Source: Lycium barbarum
Taxonomy: Eukaryota > Streptophyta > Magnoliopsida > Solanales > Solanaceae
Direction of reading: 5' to 3'
Assembly (NCBI RefSeq): GCF_019175385.1
Contig: NC_083346.1
Coordinates: 87,186,543-87,250,542 of the forward strand
DNA length: 64,000 nucleotides
In this document: positions 1 to 12,344 of the stretch, piece by piece
How positions within the stretch are numbered: position 1 is the first letter of the stretch
Layout of the letters: every line of letters begins with the position of its first letter
Notes under the pieces: model-generated
Seen by the model: the letters and a program-made list of their open reading frames with translations, nothing else
Databases searched by the model: none
What the model was told of the DNA's origin: nothing
Position numbers and translations under genes: made by a program

Positions 1-99
1 ACACCTTCCAGCTAAGCAGAGCATAACACAAGCCTCACAGTGCGTCATAAAATGTATAACAGACATAACTGGGTAACTAAAGCATAAACGTGACTGACG

Positions 100-210
100 T
101 GAATACATGAATACTGGACTACCATGAACACATGAATACTAAACTAAAATGAATGCATAAGAACTAACATGAATACATGAATACATGAATACTAAACTAA
201 CATGGGTACA
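100..210. repeat. short degenerate tandem repeat (CATGAATA-type)
   Basis: Repeated copies of a motif close to ACATGAATACT lie here, interspersed with ACTAAACTAA. The block lies just downstream (on the minus strand) of a gypsy pol end, so it is probably 3' non-coding sequence of that element. No gene is seen in 1-229. Confidence 0.5.
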
Positions 211-229
211 TAATAATAAGGTAGTTACC

Positions 230-556
230 TTAGGCGTTTTCTGCTTGTTTGCCAAACAATTGCGGATATCAGGATTTCATATCCTCTTTGGCTTCTCATG
301 TAGCCTCTTCAACCTTTTGGTTCCTCCATAGCACTTTCACTGAATCAACATCCTTAGTTCTCAACTTGTAAACTTGATGATCAAGAATAGCCACAAAACT
401 CTCGGCATAAGATAGACTATCTTTAACCCTTATGTTTTCTATAGGGACAATTAAGGATGAATCCCTCATGAATTTCTTTAGCATAGACACATAAAACACT
501 AGATGTACAGCAACTAACTCCTGTGGTAACTCTAGCTCATAAGGCATTTGACCAAC
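230..556 (-). pseudogene. pol: Ty3/gypsy integrase C-terminus with chromodomain-like tail (fragment)
   Basis: This is the last ~108 codons of a chromovirus (Tekay/Del-type) polyprotein on the minus strand. Seen directly: YELELPQELVAVH, then FYVSMLKKFMRD (usual form FHVSMLRKYxxD), AILDHQVYKLRTKDVDSVKV and LWRNQKVEEAT. Two codons are now stops: the tryptophan of the usual EEATWEAE motif is TGA at 296-298, and a further TGA follows MKS before YPQLF. The natural end is a TAA at 230-232. The upstream part of pol is cut off at about 556, where an LTR-like block begins. In the family this region follows the integrase core and directs integration through the chromodomain; this copy is dead. Confidence 0.85.
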
Positions 557-2404
557 TGTAAAAACATGTTAGGTCATTTTGGATGTTTACCTGTTTTTGC
601 CTATTTTGCCTTTATGGACCCACACCTTTACTTGTTTTGGTTCAGTGTGTAGTGGGATTCGTTGGCATAATTCCTGAGGTGGTCGAAATACCTTGAGTTG
701 AAAAATTTGCTAAGTTAAAGAATCTTTAAGTGGTAGGTCGACTTTAGACATAATCGGGGGTAATTGTGTCATTTAGGGAATTTTGTCAGTTCCATCAGCT
801 CCGGAATGTCGAATTTAGGTGGGGTGTTTGTTTGCTTTGGTTCTCGAGTGACTCGAGGGCATTTTGGTCATTTAGTTGGAAAGTTGCTCTTTGGCTGTTT
901 GGGGTTGTTTTGGGGAATTCTGAGTGCGCAAGTGAGTTTGTAGCGTGTTTTTATGTATGTTAGTATATTTTGTTTGTATCGGGGAGGTTCTACGAGAGTC
1001 TCGAGAATTCGGGGTGTGAGAGTCAAACACCATATTTTTGCTTGTTCTTGTGCACTCACTTTGGCGAAAAGGGTTCCACCACTAGGGAATCGTCCCAGGA
1101 AAAGGAATCCCGCAGAAGAGAGTTTTCGATGACTTGACCTGGTTCCAATTCTGCAAAGTCTTTTTTGCAGGAGCTAGTTCGCAGCTGCGAGGGAAGTTCT
1201 ATTGCAGTGGAACCCGAGATATATATTGAGGTCGCGCCTCGGCTAGGTTTCTTCCACTGAAGCGAGAGTTAGTGCGCAAGAGGGAGAAATCGCTGAACAG
1301 AATGTGTCTTTAGTGACTTTCATCCTTAGACATCCATTTTAAATCCTTAAGTCTTGAGAGCTAATTTGGAGGAGATTGAGGAGATTTCAAGGAAAAAATC
1401 ATTGGGTAAGTCTTCTAATTTTATATTATGATTATTCCCATTAGTTAGAATCATAACCATGCTTGGAATGTTCAATTATAGAGGAAAATTGAAGGGTTTT
1501 GGAAGCTAACTTAAGAATTGGCGGTTTTAGTAACTGAGGATCAAATTGTGACTATTAATGGTGGATTTTTGATTTATGATTTATATCAAGTATGAGGATC
1601 GTGATTCTAGCTTCAAATTACTGTTTTTCCTTTTGGGTTCAAAATCCTAATTTTAGGGCTTAATTTAGGCATTTGGATTTATGTAGCAATATGGGTGTTA
1701 ATGGATTCGTATTCTAACATATAATCCATGTTTGACTAGACTTTGATCGTTCGGAGATCATTCGGAATGGCCAGAGGGCGTTGTGATTCGAGATTCGGCA
1801 TTCCAGGAAAGTTGGGACCTTGAACTCTTTCTTGAATATGTGGTTGGCTAAAGTAAACCTAATAAGAGAGACATAGGTTAATTAAGGCGCTTCCGATACT
1901 TGTGAGGTGACGAGCACCAGTATCGGATATCGGTCTTTATGATAATGGTGTTTGCGCACTTTCAATTGTATAGTTGGTTTGAATGTCATGCTTTGAGTTC
2001 TAGTTGATAGATTAGTACGATCCTTTGGATCTGTGATTGGGGTCCGATGCCCGTACTTTATGTCTCTTATTATTATTACCTGTATTATTTGTTCGTGTGC
2101 ATATCACTCTTATATCCTCGTTGGAATGAAAAAGAAGTAAAAAGGTGAAGCCTTAATGATACCGAGAACTTAAAGATGGATTTCATGCTTATATACTTGT
2201 TCTTGACTTGATGTATTCCACATTCATACTTTATACATATTTCTTGCATACTATTTTAGGATATGATTGTGAGTCCGAAAGGATCTAGTTCCGAACGAGT
2301 GATGATGCTTTAGCGCATTCTGTTGACAAATGGGTCCAGTCAGCTAAGTGACAGGTTATTGAGACATGATATGTGGAAACCGCGATCTGAAGACTTTCCG
2401 GAAC
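557..2404 (+). repeat. unclassified LTR-like block
   Basis: The block starts TGTAAAAACATG immediately after a cut integrase fragment and runs to the start of another LTR at 2405. Its layout resembles the other LTRs here: a GCGTGTTTTTATGTATG stretch near 945 like that of element G, a GC-rich section near 1140-1260, then AT-rich sequence. It matches no other copy in the window and I found no 5-bp duplication, so the ends and family are uncertain. Small reading frames (766-963, 868-1059) are judged accidental. Confidence 0.4.
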
Positions 2405-4588
2405 TGTCACGCCCATTTGGACTAAGTCGTGCGGGCACTTACCTTTTCCATCTCGATAAGCGAACCCTCAACCTAACGATAAGTATAGACATGCATAAAT
2501 AAATCAAGAAAGCAGAAAAGAATAATTACGTAAGTCTCACAATAATATATAATAGAAATAGTGCGGAAATAAGGAAACACCCCCGAGGTCTGATCTAAGT
2601 CATAAAGAGCATCTAAAGGAAATAAATACAAGTCTGAAATAATATAATAATACATCAATCTGTCTATGTCTCAAAGTAGAAAAGCAAGACATAATGATAA
2701 GAGAGGTCTTTAAGGCGGCGAACGACTCGTGCTCACCCTGGAAACTCGATACTAAGTTGAAGGCGACTTCCAGCCACGGGAGACGGAGGAAAACCCAACC
2801 TGGTACTCTGCATTCATAAAAGAATGCAAGAAGTACAAACCAATACAAAACCACAGTACTAGTAGGTATCATAGGCCGACTAAGTATAGCTAACATAATT
2901 CAGACAATAAAGCATATAGGCCTATAAACCAACAAGTATAAGTCAAACATAATCGAAGCCAAGTACACGTCATTGCCTAAGTAGAGCATCTAATCCCAAA
3001 TATACCCAATCTCAATGTGTTAAACCCGAATCCAACATCACAAGTAAACACCAAATCATCTCAAGGTAAGCCGTGGTGAAATGCAATGCAATAATGTATG
3101 AATGCAATGTAATGCCATGCAAATGTTGTGTACACATGTACTCAGGCTGAAAATATCGACATCTCGGTTACAAAACCCAAGGTGACTCGCAAAGTCAAAG
3201 TGCCACTCATCTCGAATCGTTGCCCAACAGACAGACGAGACCCGGATCTTTGCCCATGGGGGTTCTCACCGGCACCACCATGGGGGACCCGCGGATTCCA
3301 TGCACTCACTCAATCCACGATTTTGAAACTAACATCAGATATCAGACGCTCACGTCACTCTCATTTAAAAATCGAGCCCAGCTCATCACAGTGTTTCATC
3401 AAGTACCAACAATGTATCAACAGTATATCATGAGACTGCGTGCAATACATGTATTAACATCAATAATAATATCAGTATCACAAGTACCAGCAATGGGTAC
3501 GCCAACAATATATCCATGTTATAAGTACCAACAAAGGTACGCCACAATATCATGAAAGACTACACAAGTCATATAGAACTCTATCCTCGTATCAACGTCA
3601 GCCCATAAGATACTACAATATCACAATCAAGAAGGAACAACATATTTCAATATCTACTAACAGCACGTGGCATCAAACCAACACAATAGAACAATCAAGT
3701 CACAACACAACGGGGTGGCTAGCCCTAATCACGCAACAGGGCCCAACCGAAGAAAATATCCAACCCAACTTCATACCCGAAAGTTTACATGCTTTCACCG
3801 AAAATATCATCTAAATATATGCTTCTCTACACAAAGTCTCGCCAAAAATAAGCCATAACCTACCTGGATGGCCGAACAGCAAACACCGATAATCACTCTA
3901 TTGCCTTGCCTTTCTGCTGAGCCTCAAGGTCAAAGAAGTTTAGGCATATTCAAAATCTAGATTAGAAATCATCAAGATTGATACTAATATTGTTATCATT
4001 CAATTTAGGTCAAATCCAACCCTAGAACTTGGGAAAACAGTGCCCACAAGGTCAAAAATAGTGCCACTGGGACGGCACTAGTGCCGCATTGGCGGACACC
4101 AGGTACTAGAAACCCCACTAATTTCTAAGTCTCAATCGAAATCCCGAACCACTCCCAAGGCCATCTGCTCACAAACCACATACACAGACCTATATAAAAA
4201 CACGTTACGAATGCACTCGTGGCCTCGGAATTTCCAACAGAGGTCGCGTTAACCGAGTCAACCACCGACACCTCATTTCTAATCTCCTAACCAAGTCCCA
4301 AAATGCATCAAAGTGCATTGGAAACTGAAATAGATATACACACAAGCTCTAAACGACTATACGGACCTCTCGAAATTGACAAATTTCCAAAAAAGATCCG
4401 TTTACCCAAAAGTCAACTTTGAGTCAACTCCTTTTCTTAAAGTACATATTTCACAAAAAGTTGCCCGAATCAAATCTAAACACCTTGAGAAGTGTGTCAC
4501 CAGTCCCCTCGGGTCAAAATGAGCTAACTAAGCTCGGAAAAGGGACGGAAAAGCTGAAAAGATTATAACGACCAAACGGGTCGTTACA
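2405..4588 (-). repeat. LTR of gypsy element E (3' LTR, minus orientation)
   Basis: On the plus strand it starts TGTCACGCCC and ends AACGGGTCGTTACA; read on the minus strand it is TGTAACGACCCGTTTGG...TGACA. It is the same family as solo LTR D and element G. The minus-strand pol of element E reaches exactly to position 4589, which identifies this as the 3' LTR. The 5 bases outside it (GGAAC) are not repeated after the other end of E (7340), so the element is rearranged rather than a clean insertion. ORFs inside (2473-2896, 3128-3555, 3667-3858) are not supported as genes. Confidence 0.85.
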
Positions 4589-6845
4589 TTAGATACTAAT
4601 TGAACCATCGCTCGTCCTCAAGCGAATAAGAGAAAAAGAGCGAAAAATACCTGAATCGGTGAACAACTGGGGATATCGGCTAAGCATGTCGGACTCGATC
4701 TCCCAAGTAGCCTCCTCAACAGGACAATGCTTTCATTACACCCTCACAGAAGCAATCTCTTCGACCTCAACTTCCTAACCGGCCTATCAAAAATTGCAAT
4801 AGGCTCCTCCTCAGAGGTCAAATTCTCATCAAATAATACCGAATCCCAACAAACAATGTAAGTACCATCTGCGTGGTATTTCTTCAGCATCGAAACATGA
4901 AAAATCGAATGAACTCCCACCAAGCCTGGCGGAAATGCCAACCCATAAGCAACATCTCCCACACGGTCAACAATCTCAAATGGGCAATATACCTGGGGCT
5001 CAACTTTCCCCTCTTACCAAACCTCATAACACCCTTCACGGGTGAAACCTTCAATAGAACCTGATCACCAACAACAAACTCCAAATCCCGGACCTTCTGG
5101 TCCGCATATATCTTTTGCCGACTCTGAGCTACCAAAAGCTTAGCCTGAATAACTCTCACTTTATTAAGGGACTCTTTCAACAGTTCGGTACTCCAAGGTT
5201 GAGCCTAGAAATCCATCAAACCAACCAAGCGGACATCGACATCTCCTACCATATAAAGCCTCAAAAGGCGCCATGCCAATACTCGAATGATAACTGTTAT
5301 TGTACGCAAACTCTACCAATCGTAAGTGATGATCCCAATGAACACCAAAATCAATAACACATGCTCTCAACATGTCCTCGAGCCCCTAGATGGTCCGCTC
5401 GGACTGGTCATCGATCTGGGGATGAAAAGCTGTACTGAGATCCAATCGGGTACCCAACTCCTCATGAAAAGCCTTCCAAAATCGGGAAGTGAAGATAGTA
5501 CCCCGATCAGATACAATAGAAATAGTAACCCCATGCAACCTCACGATATCTCAAATATACATCTTGGCTAACTTCTCTGAGGTATAGGAAACTGAAACTG
5601 GAACAAAGTGAGCGGACGTAATCAATCGATCCACTATCACCCAAATAGAGTCAAACTTGCCCAGGGTCTAAGACCCACATCAAAATCCATGGTAATCCTC
5701 TCCCACTTCCACTCGGGAATGGGCATCCTCTAAAGCACACTACTGGCTCGCTGGTGCTCATACTTTACCGGCTGAAAATTACAACATTTAGCCATGAAAT
5801 CAACTATACCTCTCTTTATCCGACACCAGCAATAGTGTTGTCTCAAATCATGGTACATCTTAGTCGCCCCCAGATGAATGGAATAGCGAGAGCTATGAGC
5901 CTCATACAAGATCAACTGAATCAAATCACCAACACGAGGAACTCACACGCATCCCCTAATCCTCAAAATGCCCTCAGAATCAATCATGGCCTCCTTGGCC
6001 TCACCCCTCAAAGCTCTATCTGGAATCTTGCTCAACTGAGCATCCTCAAACTGATGAGTCCTAATCCTATCCAATAAAGATGACCTTGCCTCTATACAGG
6101 CCAAAATCCTTCTTGGGGTTGAAATATCAAGGCGAACGAAACTATTAGCCAGTCTGAACCTCCATGGCCAACGGACGCTCGGAAACAATCAATCGAGCTA
6201 AACTCCACATACTCACTGCCTTGCGACTTAAGGCATCATCCACCACATTGGCTTTCCCAGAGTAGTACAGAATAAAGACGGCATAGTCTTTCAGGAGCTC
6301 TATCCATCGGCGCTTCCTGGAATTAAGATCTCTCTGGATAAACACATGCTGAAGACTACGGTGATCTGTGAAAACCTCACAATAGACACCAGACAAATAG
6401 TGTCTCGAAATCTTCAAAGCGAAGACCATGGCTAATAATTCCAAATCATGAATAGGGTAATTCTTCTCATGAATCTTCAAAGGACGGGAAGCATAAGCTG
6501 TCACTCTACCCTTCTACATAAACACAGCGCCCAAACTTACAAGAGAGGCATCACTACAGACCATGAAATCCTTACCCTCCACGGGTAAGTCTAATATCGA
6601 GGCTAAAGTCAAATGAAGCTTGAGCTTTTGAAAGCTCTTCTGAAAATCATCTGACCACTGGAAGGGGACATCCTTCTAAGTCAATCTGGTCAAACATGAA
6701 GCAATAGCACCAAAACCCTTCACAAAGCGACGGCAATAGCTGGCCAAACCTATAAAATTACGAATCTTAGTGACAGTAGTGGGCCTCGTCCAGCCCCTAA
6801 CAGCCTCAATCTTCTGTGGGTCAACTATAATCCCATCCTTAGTGG
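4589..6845 (-). pseudogene. pol: Ty3/gypsy chromovirus pol, 3' half (RT thumb, RNase H, integrase)
   Basis: Minus-strand remnants in normal order. RT thumb/connection lies at 6845-6505 (KDGIIVDPQKIEAV, FIGLASYCRRF, FQWSDDFQ). RNase H lies at 6504-6145 (YASRPLKIHEKNYPIHDLEL, FTDHRSLQHVF, NVVDDALSRKA). The integrase zinc finger lies at 5924-5730; its second cysteine is lost (KCCNFQ for KCxxCQ). Integrase core/CTD pieces lie at 5373-4744 ([47 protein letters not shown]). Stops include TAG codons near 6690 and 6520 and a double TAA TGA near 4720, with several frameshifts. The frame ends in RTSDGSISI and a TAA at 4589-4591 touching the LTR. Gag, protease and the RT palm are absent. Clearly non-functional. 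Confidence 0.9.
4609..4624 (-). other. AGGA-loop hairpin next to 3' LTR (element E)
   Basis: On the minus strand CGCTTGAGGACGAGCG folds as a 6-bp stem (one T:G wobble) around the loop AGGA, 20 bases before the LTR. Counterparts occur in elements C, N, H and G. Confidence 0.5.
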
Positions 6846-7340
6846 GCAAGTGCCCGCCACACCAAAGCTATCCCTCCGCTATGGCGAGCCTTTCCCCGCT
6901 ATAGCGGGACCGCTACAGCGGGCCAGTGCCCGCCATTGCTGACACCCTATTTCCCAGATGACTGCGGTGGTGAGAGGGCCGCCACTACAGCGGCCCCGCT
7001 GCAACAGTTCCACTGAGCCAGTAGGCTCTCTAATTTTCAATGTTTTTCACTTTATCATGCAACACTTTATCTGAGGCCTTGCAAACAAAAACCAAGCATG
7101 CACATTAATGTAAAAACATCATGCAGACTCACCCGTGGCCTCAAAATTCCCAACGGAGGTCTAATTTCCTACGTCACCCCTCAATGGACTCAACAAGATC
7201 AAACAATAATCACAAACAAGTAAAATTTTCAGTTCTTAGACTTATACGTTCGAGTTTCTATTAGCTCGTTCTACCCTTGGAGGGGTTCTATTTGGTACGG
7301 TGAACCTAGATTTTCCATAACGACCGGGAGGGTCATTACA
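6846..7340 (-). repeat. 5' LTR stub of element E, with GC palindromes
   Basis: Ends on the plus strand with GGTCATTACA at 7340, i.e. the outer start of an E/G-family LTR read on the minus strand. Only the first ~495 bases of the LTR remain, joined directly to RT thumb coding. The stretch 6870-7010 is rich in CCGCTATAGCGG-type palindromes. The following bases are Sirevirus gag. Confidence 0.75.
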
Positions 7341-8156
7341 CAAGAAGAAGTTCAGGATTTGAAATTGCAACTAAATGGGTTGTGCAAATCAACCAGTCAT
7401 AGTTCTGTCAAGTCTAACCAGTCGACTCATAGCAACAAGTCAACTGGGAAAATGCTTATTAGTGATGAAAATGCCTTTGGTAAATCTAAGGGTATGTCGA
7501 ACTATTGTGTAAAGATAGGTCATCGACTAAATCTTTTAAGTCACCTGAAAGGATGTCTCAAAGAAGAAATTATTCCATTAATAAGTCGACTAACCAGTCA
7601 ATCACTGAAGAACACTCTTCCCAAAATTGTTTTTGTTGTGGAAAAATGGGTCACAAATGTTTTCAATGTCGATTTCGTCATACATCTTCTCCAGATTGGA
7701 TATGGAAACCTAAAATTGATCATCAAAAGGCTAACCCACAAGGACCCACGGAAGATTGGGTACCTAAAATAAAGTAACTACTTTGTTTTGCAGGAACACC
7801 ATAAGAAGAAATCAAAAGGTAAACGGTATTTAGATAGTGCATGTTCCAGTCACATGACACGCGACAAAAGCTTGTTCAAATCAATCGCAAACTTTGACGT
7901 AGGACTAGTAACCTTTCGTGAAAATTCCACAGGAAAAGTAATTGGTATAGGAACTATTTCTTTCAATAATTCTTGTGATATCACTAACATTTATCTTGTT
8001 AAAGGACTCAAATACAACCTCCTAAGCATCAGTCAACTATGTGATTCTAATTACGTTATAAAAGATACAACTGGAAAAGAAGTTCTTGCTGGAAGTAGAA
8101 AATAGAATGTGTATGTGCTAGACTCAGTCAAGAGTCCAGCTGGACAAATATGTTTG
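7341..8156 (+). pseudogene. gag-pol: Ty1/copia Sirevirus gag C-terminus and protease (broken)
   Basis: First piece of a long copia element continued at 20195. Gag begins mid-protein; the frame shifts near 7500. Then comes an intact CCHC zinc knuckle CFCCGKMGHKCFQC (C-x2-C-x4-H-x4-C) near 7640 and WVPKIK before a stop at 7775. The pol frame (7788-8105) opens with QEHHKKK and contains the protease-type YLDSACSSHMTRDK, where the usual DSG is DSA, followed by LKYNLLSISQLCD. A TAG stops it at 8103, and the frame then continues as VYVLDSVKSPAGQ up to the insertion of solo LTR D at 8157. The gag N-terminus and 5' LTR are not in the window. Capsid and protease function is lost. Confidence 0.85.
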
Positions 8157-9327
8157 TGTCACGACCTATTTTGCCTAAGTCGTGCGGGCACTTACCTTCT
8201 CACCTCAGTAGGCGAACCCTCAACCCAACAATGAATAAATACATAAAAAAAAAAGAAATTAATCGACGAAATAGAATAAATACGTAAGTCTCATGATATA
8301 TATATACATAATAGTACAGAATGGCGATAACACCCCCAGGGTCTAGTCTGAATAACACAAGAGCATCTAAAAGGGAAATAATACAATCTGGAATACTAAT
8401 ACATAAAGTATCTATGTCTTTGAATATAATAGGACATAAAGATAAAAAAAGTCTTCAAGGCAGAGGACGGCCATGCTTACCCTGGAAACTCGAAGAGGAA
8501 GCTGAAGCGACTATCAGCCACGCGTCACAGAAGACGATCCAACCCGATACTCTGCATTCATAAAAGAATGCAGCAAGTGCAGGTCAGTACAAAACAACGG
8601 TACTGGTAGGCATCATCGGCCAACTAAGCATAGCTAACACAACTCAGATAATAGGGCAGATAAGCAAATAAACGAACAAGTATAAGAGTCAATATAATCA
8701 AATCCAAGTATCTGTCATCGCCTATGTAAAGCATCTAATCCCAAATGTGCCAAGTGTGAATATATCCAATCCAATCCAACATCACAATACAACATCAAAT
8801 ATCTCAAATCAAATCATAATGCAATGTACTGCAGCAGTGTATGAATTCAATGCAATGCCATGCAAATGCGGTGTACATATGTACTCCGAAGGGAAATATC
8901 GACGTCTCGGTAGCACAACCCAGCGTAACTCGCGAAGTCTAAGTGCCACCCGTCCCGGATCTTTGCTCAGCAGACAAATGGGACCCTAAAACTTTGCCCA
9001 CGAGGGGTTCTCACCGATACCACCCTAGAGGACCCACAGAGTCCATGCACTATCAATAATTCCGGAACTAACATCGGATATCGACCATGCAACAACGATT
9101 TCGGAATGAACATCAGATATGGGCCATCTCACATCACTCACGCAAAAAAGTTTCATCAAGTATCCATTTCACACAATCAACGATTTCGGAATGAACATCG
9201 GATATCGGCCATCTCACGTCACTCAAGAAAAAGAGTTTTACCATTGTCATCAGTATCTCAACATGTATCATGAAAATGAGAGTGCGTGCAATGCATGTAT
9301 CAATATCAACAATCAAGCTCAATATCA

Positions 9328-9530
9328 TAAGTACCAACGATGGGCACGCCAACGATATATCCAAATAACAAATACCAACAGTGGGTATGCTAACAATGTA
9401 TCTGAATCATAAATACCAATAGGGGGTATGCCAATAATATATCCGAATCAAAAATACCAACAGTAGGTATGCCAATAATATATCTGAATCAATAATACCA
9501 ACAGTGTGTATGCTAACAATATCATAATCA
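9328..9530. repeat. ~42-bp tandem repeat in LTR D, about five copies
   Basis: Units share AATACCAACAGTGGGTATGC followed by CAATAATATATCNGAATCA. LTR E has a shorter version near 3480-3550. Confidence 0.7.
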
Positions 9531-10945
9531 AGACGATAAACAGAATCTAATAACTATCAATAACTTATGGCATCAAGCCAACACAATAGAAAAATCAAAC
9601 ACAACACGACGGGGTGGCTAGTCCCAACACACAACAGGGCCCAACCTAAGGCAATATCCATCCCAACTTCATACCCGAAGGATCACATGCTAACTCCGAC
9701 AATATAATCTAAATATGTGCTTCGCTATATGAAGTCTCACCAAGGGTAATGTTACACCACAATATTTTTTTTTTGCGTCGTTTGTATCGTAAGTTGGTTA
9801 ATGTAAGCTCGGGAATGATACCATCCATGAAAAACGATGGAAAACAATCGAGTTCCTGGAATAATTCCATCGAATGAACAGTAATGCGGATGAACAATAT
9901 GCAAAAGAATAGTAACGTGGGTGAACAGTGACACGGGATGAACAGTAAAAATCAGAAATATTAGAATGGAAAATTTGATTTTTGTTTGCATCATTTTCTA
10001 CCCTTTCTCACCCCTAAACTCTCCCAAACCCTCTATAATCAATTCACATGGATTAAGAGGCAAACACAAAGATTTGATGCAAGTTACACCTTGAAAGTTA
10101 GCCTAAGTGAATGGAAATCACTTTTATCGTATTAGGTTGTTGTTGAAGGTGAATATAAGCTAAAGGAATCTTAGGATTCAATTTGGGGCTACTGTATAAG
10201 TTGAGTATATATTGTATTTTTTTTGTACTTATGATTATTTTGATGTTCATTGAGGTGAATTGACGAGAAAAAAACTTGAACTTATGAATAGAATTGCTAT
10301 TCGGAAGTAGTTAATTTTGCGAACTGTTTTCTTATTATAATCCTATGGTATAAGGATGGAATTTGTAATAAATGATTTCATTATCACGTTGAGAATATTA
10401 TTAAGCTAAGAAAGGAACCTACAAAAGGTAATACGGATTATATGTGTTCCAATCTGAGCTTCTCGCTCGTCGTGAAATGCTAGTAACTTATTGTCGTGTT
10501 GTTGGACTGTTTTGAAGATGTAAATATGGTTTCTAATTGCTGGAACTTATGGAATATAACCTTCCTATATTTTTTCTATTGTTGTTAAGATTATTCATGT
10601 TTTAATTGAAGGAAGTGAAAATGGAAAACATGTAAAACTAGGACTCGGGCGTGAAGGTTGAAGAGTTAAAACATATGGACTGTTTAGAGATTATATTTAT
10701 GACGTTTTGGGTCTAAAAGGATATGGTTAATATAAGTATACTCTTATGAAGGGTGTGGACGGATTTATGAAAGAAGAATTGGGTTCAAATTGCGCTTTTT
10801 TATTCGTTAAACGAGCTTGCCGCTCGATATGATTTTTAAATTAATCAAAGAGGTTTATATTGGATTGTATTGTAGTTGTTGCTATTGTTGAATGTTGTTT
10901 TTGTTTTTAGGTTGTTGATGACCTTTGGTGACTTTTGGGATGTAG

Positions 10946-10969
10946 TATAAATAGGGAAAATGCTGCCCG
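10946..10969 (+). promoter_or_regulatory. LTR core promoter (element C, LTR1)
   Basis: TATAAATAGGG followed by AAAATGCTGCCCG. The same TATA plus TGCTGCC arrangement occurs in LTRs F, H, N and I1. Confidence 0.6.
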
Positions 10970-11854
10970 TTTTTCCGTAGGTTATAAGATTAGCGAAATA
11001 CGATAGTCATGACCTTATATGTTAACGACGATATCATTTCACTTATTGTTGACGCAAGAGGATTATGTTAAGCTTGGTTGTGGATTGAGAAGGAGATTAT
11101 CCAGGTATGTTAAGGCTATTCTTTCTTTCAATTTGGCATGATCCTTATGATATGAATGACTGAACGTATGAATAGACTTCCATATTACTCTACTCTTAGA
11201 AGCATTAGGAGTACTCTAATCTTTGATGTTCTTGTACCTATTTTATGATTATTCCTTCTGTTCATAGGTCTTGAGATTACGTATACTGAAGATATTAGCT
11301 CAAAGATGGTTATCAGAGGTAGCACGACTTTATGTCACTCCGAGAGTTCTAGTTATTCATCTTATTTATGCATTGCATTTATTTATACATATGCACATTG
11401 ACCCATGACCAGAAGGCATTATATACGCGTATATTATATGTATATAGGGTATGGGGAAAGGGATAGGCGTTATATACGCATCACCACCTGATCAGCTGGT
11501 ATACAATGACAATGATGATACCCTGGATGCAGGATGATATGATATATGGATCGGGCTGTACGTTCCACAACACTAACATTTATGGATCAGGCTGTATGTT
11601 CCTCAGCACCAACAGTTATATTATATATGTATATGTGTTTTTAAAGAAAGCATGCATATCATACACCCTCAGAGCCACTTTCAGTTATGTAGAGTTATGT
11701 AGACACTTCCAGTTATACAGTCATGCAGATACATTCAGATATACTGATTGACTCTCATGTCTCAGATTCTTTTAAGGATTCTCATGTATATGTTGTTTCC
11801 ATGCCTTACATACTTGGTACATTATTCGTACTGACTCCCCTATTGTTTGGGGAG

Positions 11855-11872
11855 CTGCGTTCATGACTGCAG
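11855..11872 (+). other. conserved CTGCG...GCAG hairpin motif (element C)
   Basis: CTGCGTTCATGACTGCAG; the form in most other LTRs here is CTGCGTTTCATGCCCGCAG, with CTGCG pairing to CGCAG. Confidence 0.5.
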
Positions 11873-12344
11873 GTCCCGAGATACAGGTTAGTGATCCATC
11901 TAGTAGGATATCAGCTCAGCGTTTAAGATTGTTGCACTCCAATTGCTTCGGAGATGCCAGGGGTCAGCATGATTATATATTATATATATATATATATGCA
12001 TGGGTGTGGCGGGCCCTGTCCCGGCCATGTTATGTTATGTTTTCCAGTAAAGGCTTGTAGACTGTTATGTACAGTCAGATAATGTTCAGTCCTGATTTTT
12101 CATATATTGCCACACAGATGATCATGACAGCCTTGTTGGCTCATACAGTATGTTCAGCATATCCATATAGATGAGTCTTTTTGACTATTTAATATAGACA
12201 CATTTTCCTTATGAGTCTATTGAGTATCATATTATGGCCCTGCTGGCCCACCAATGTTTATGTTGATGTCACAGATGCATGTCAGATGGTGCCTGACTAG
12301 TACAGTCAGGTGCCCGTCATGGCCCTCCAGTTTTGGTCGTGGCA

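Larger units (their letters stand above)
9750..12344 (+). repeat. 5' LTR of element C
   Basis: TGTTACACCACAAT...GGTCGTGGCA, 2595 bp. It carries the shared core promoter (10946), the palindrome GCGTTATATACGC (11467) and the CTGCG hairpin (11855). Pairing with the copy starting at 13214 is obvious by eye over more than 1 kb. Small ORFs (11506-11751, 11863-12060) are not supported. Confidence 0.9.

Noticed and set aside
1100..1260. possible exon in GC-richer stretch
   Set aside because: No open frame of useful length; it matches the GC block position expected in an LTR.
9328..9530. CRISPR-like repeat array
   Set aside because: Degenerate tandem repeat without distinct spacers, inside a plant LTR.
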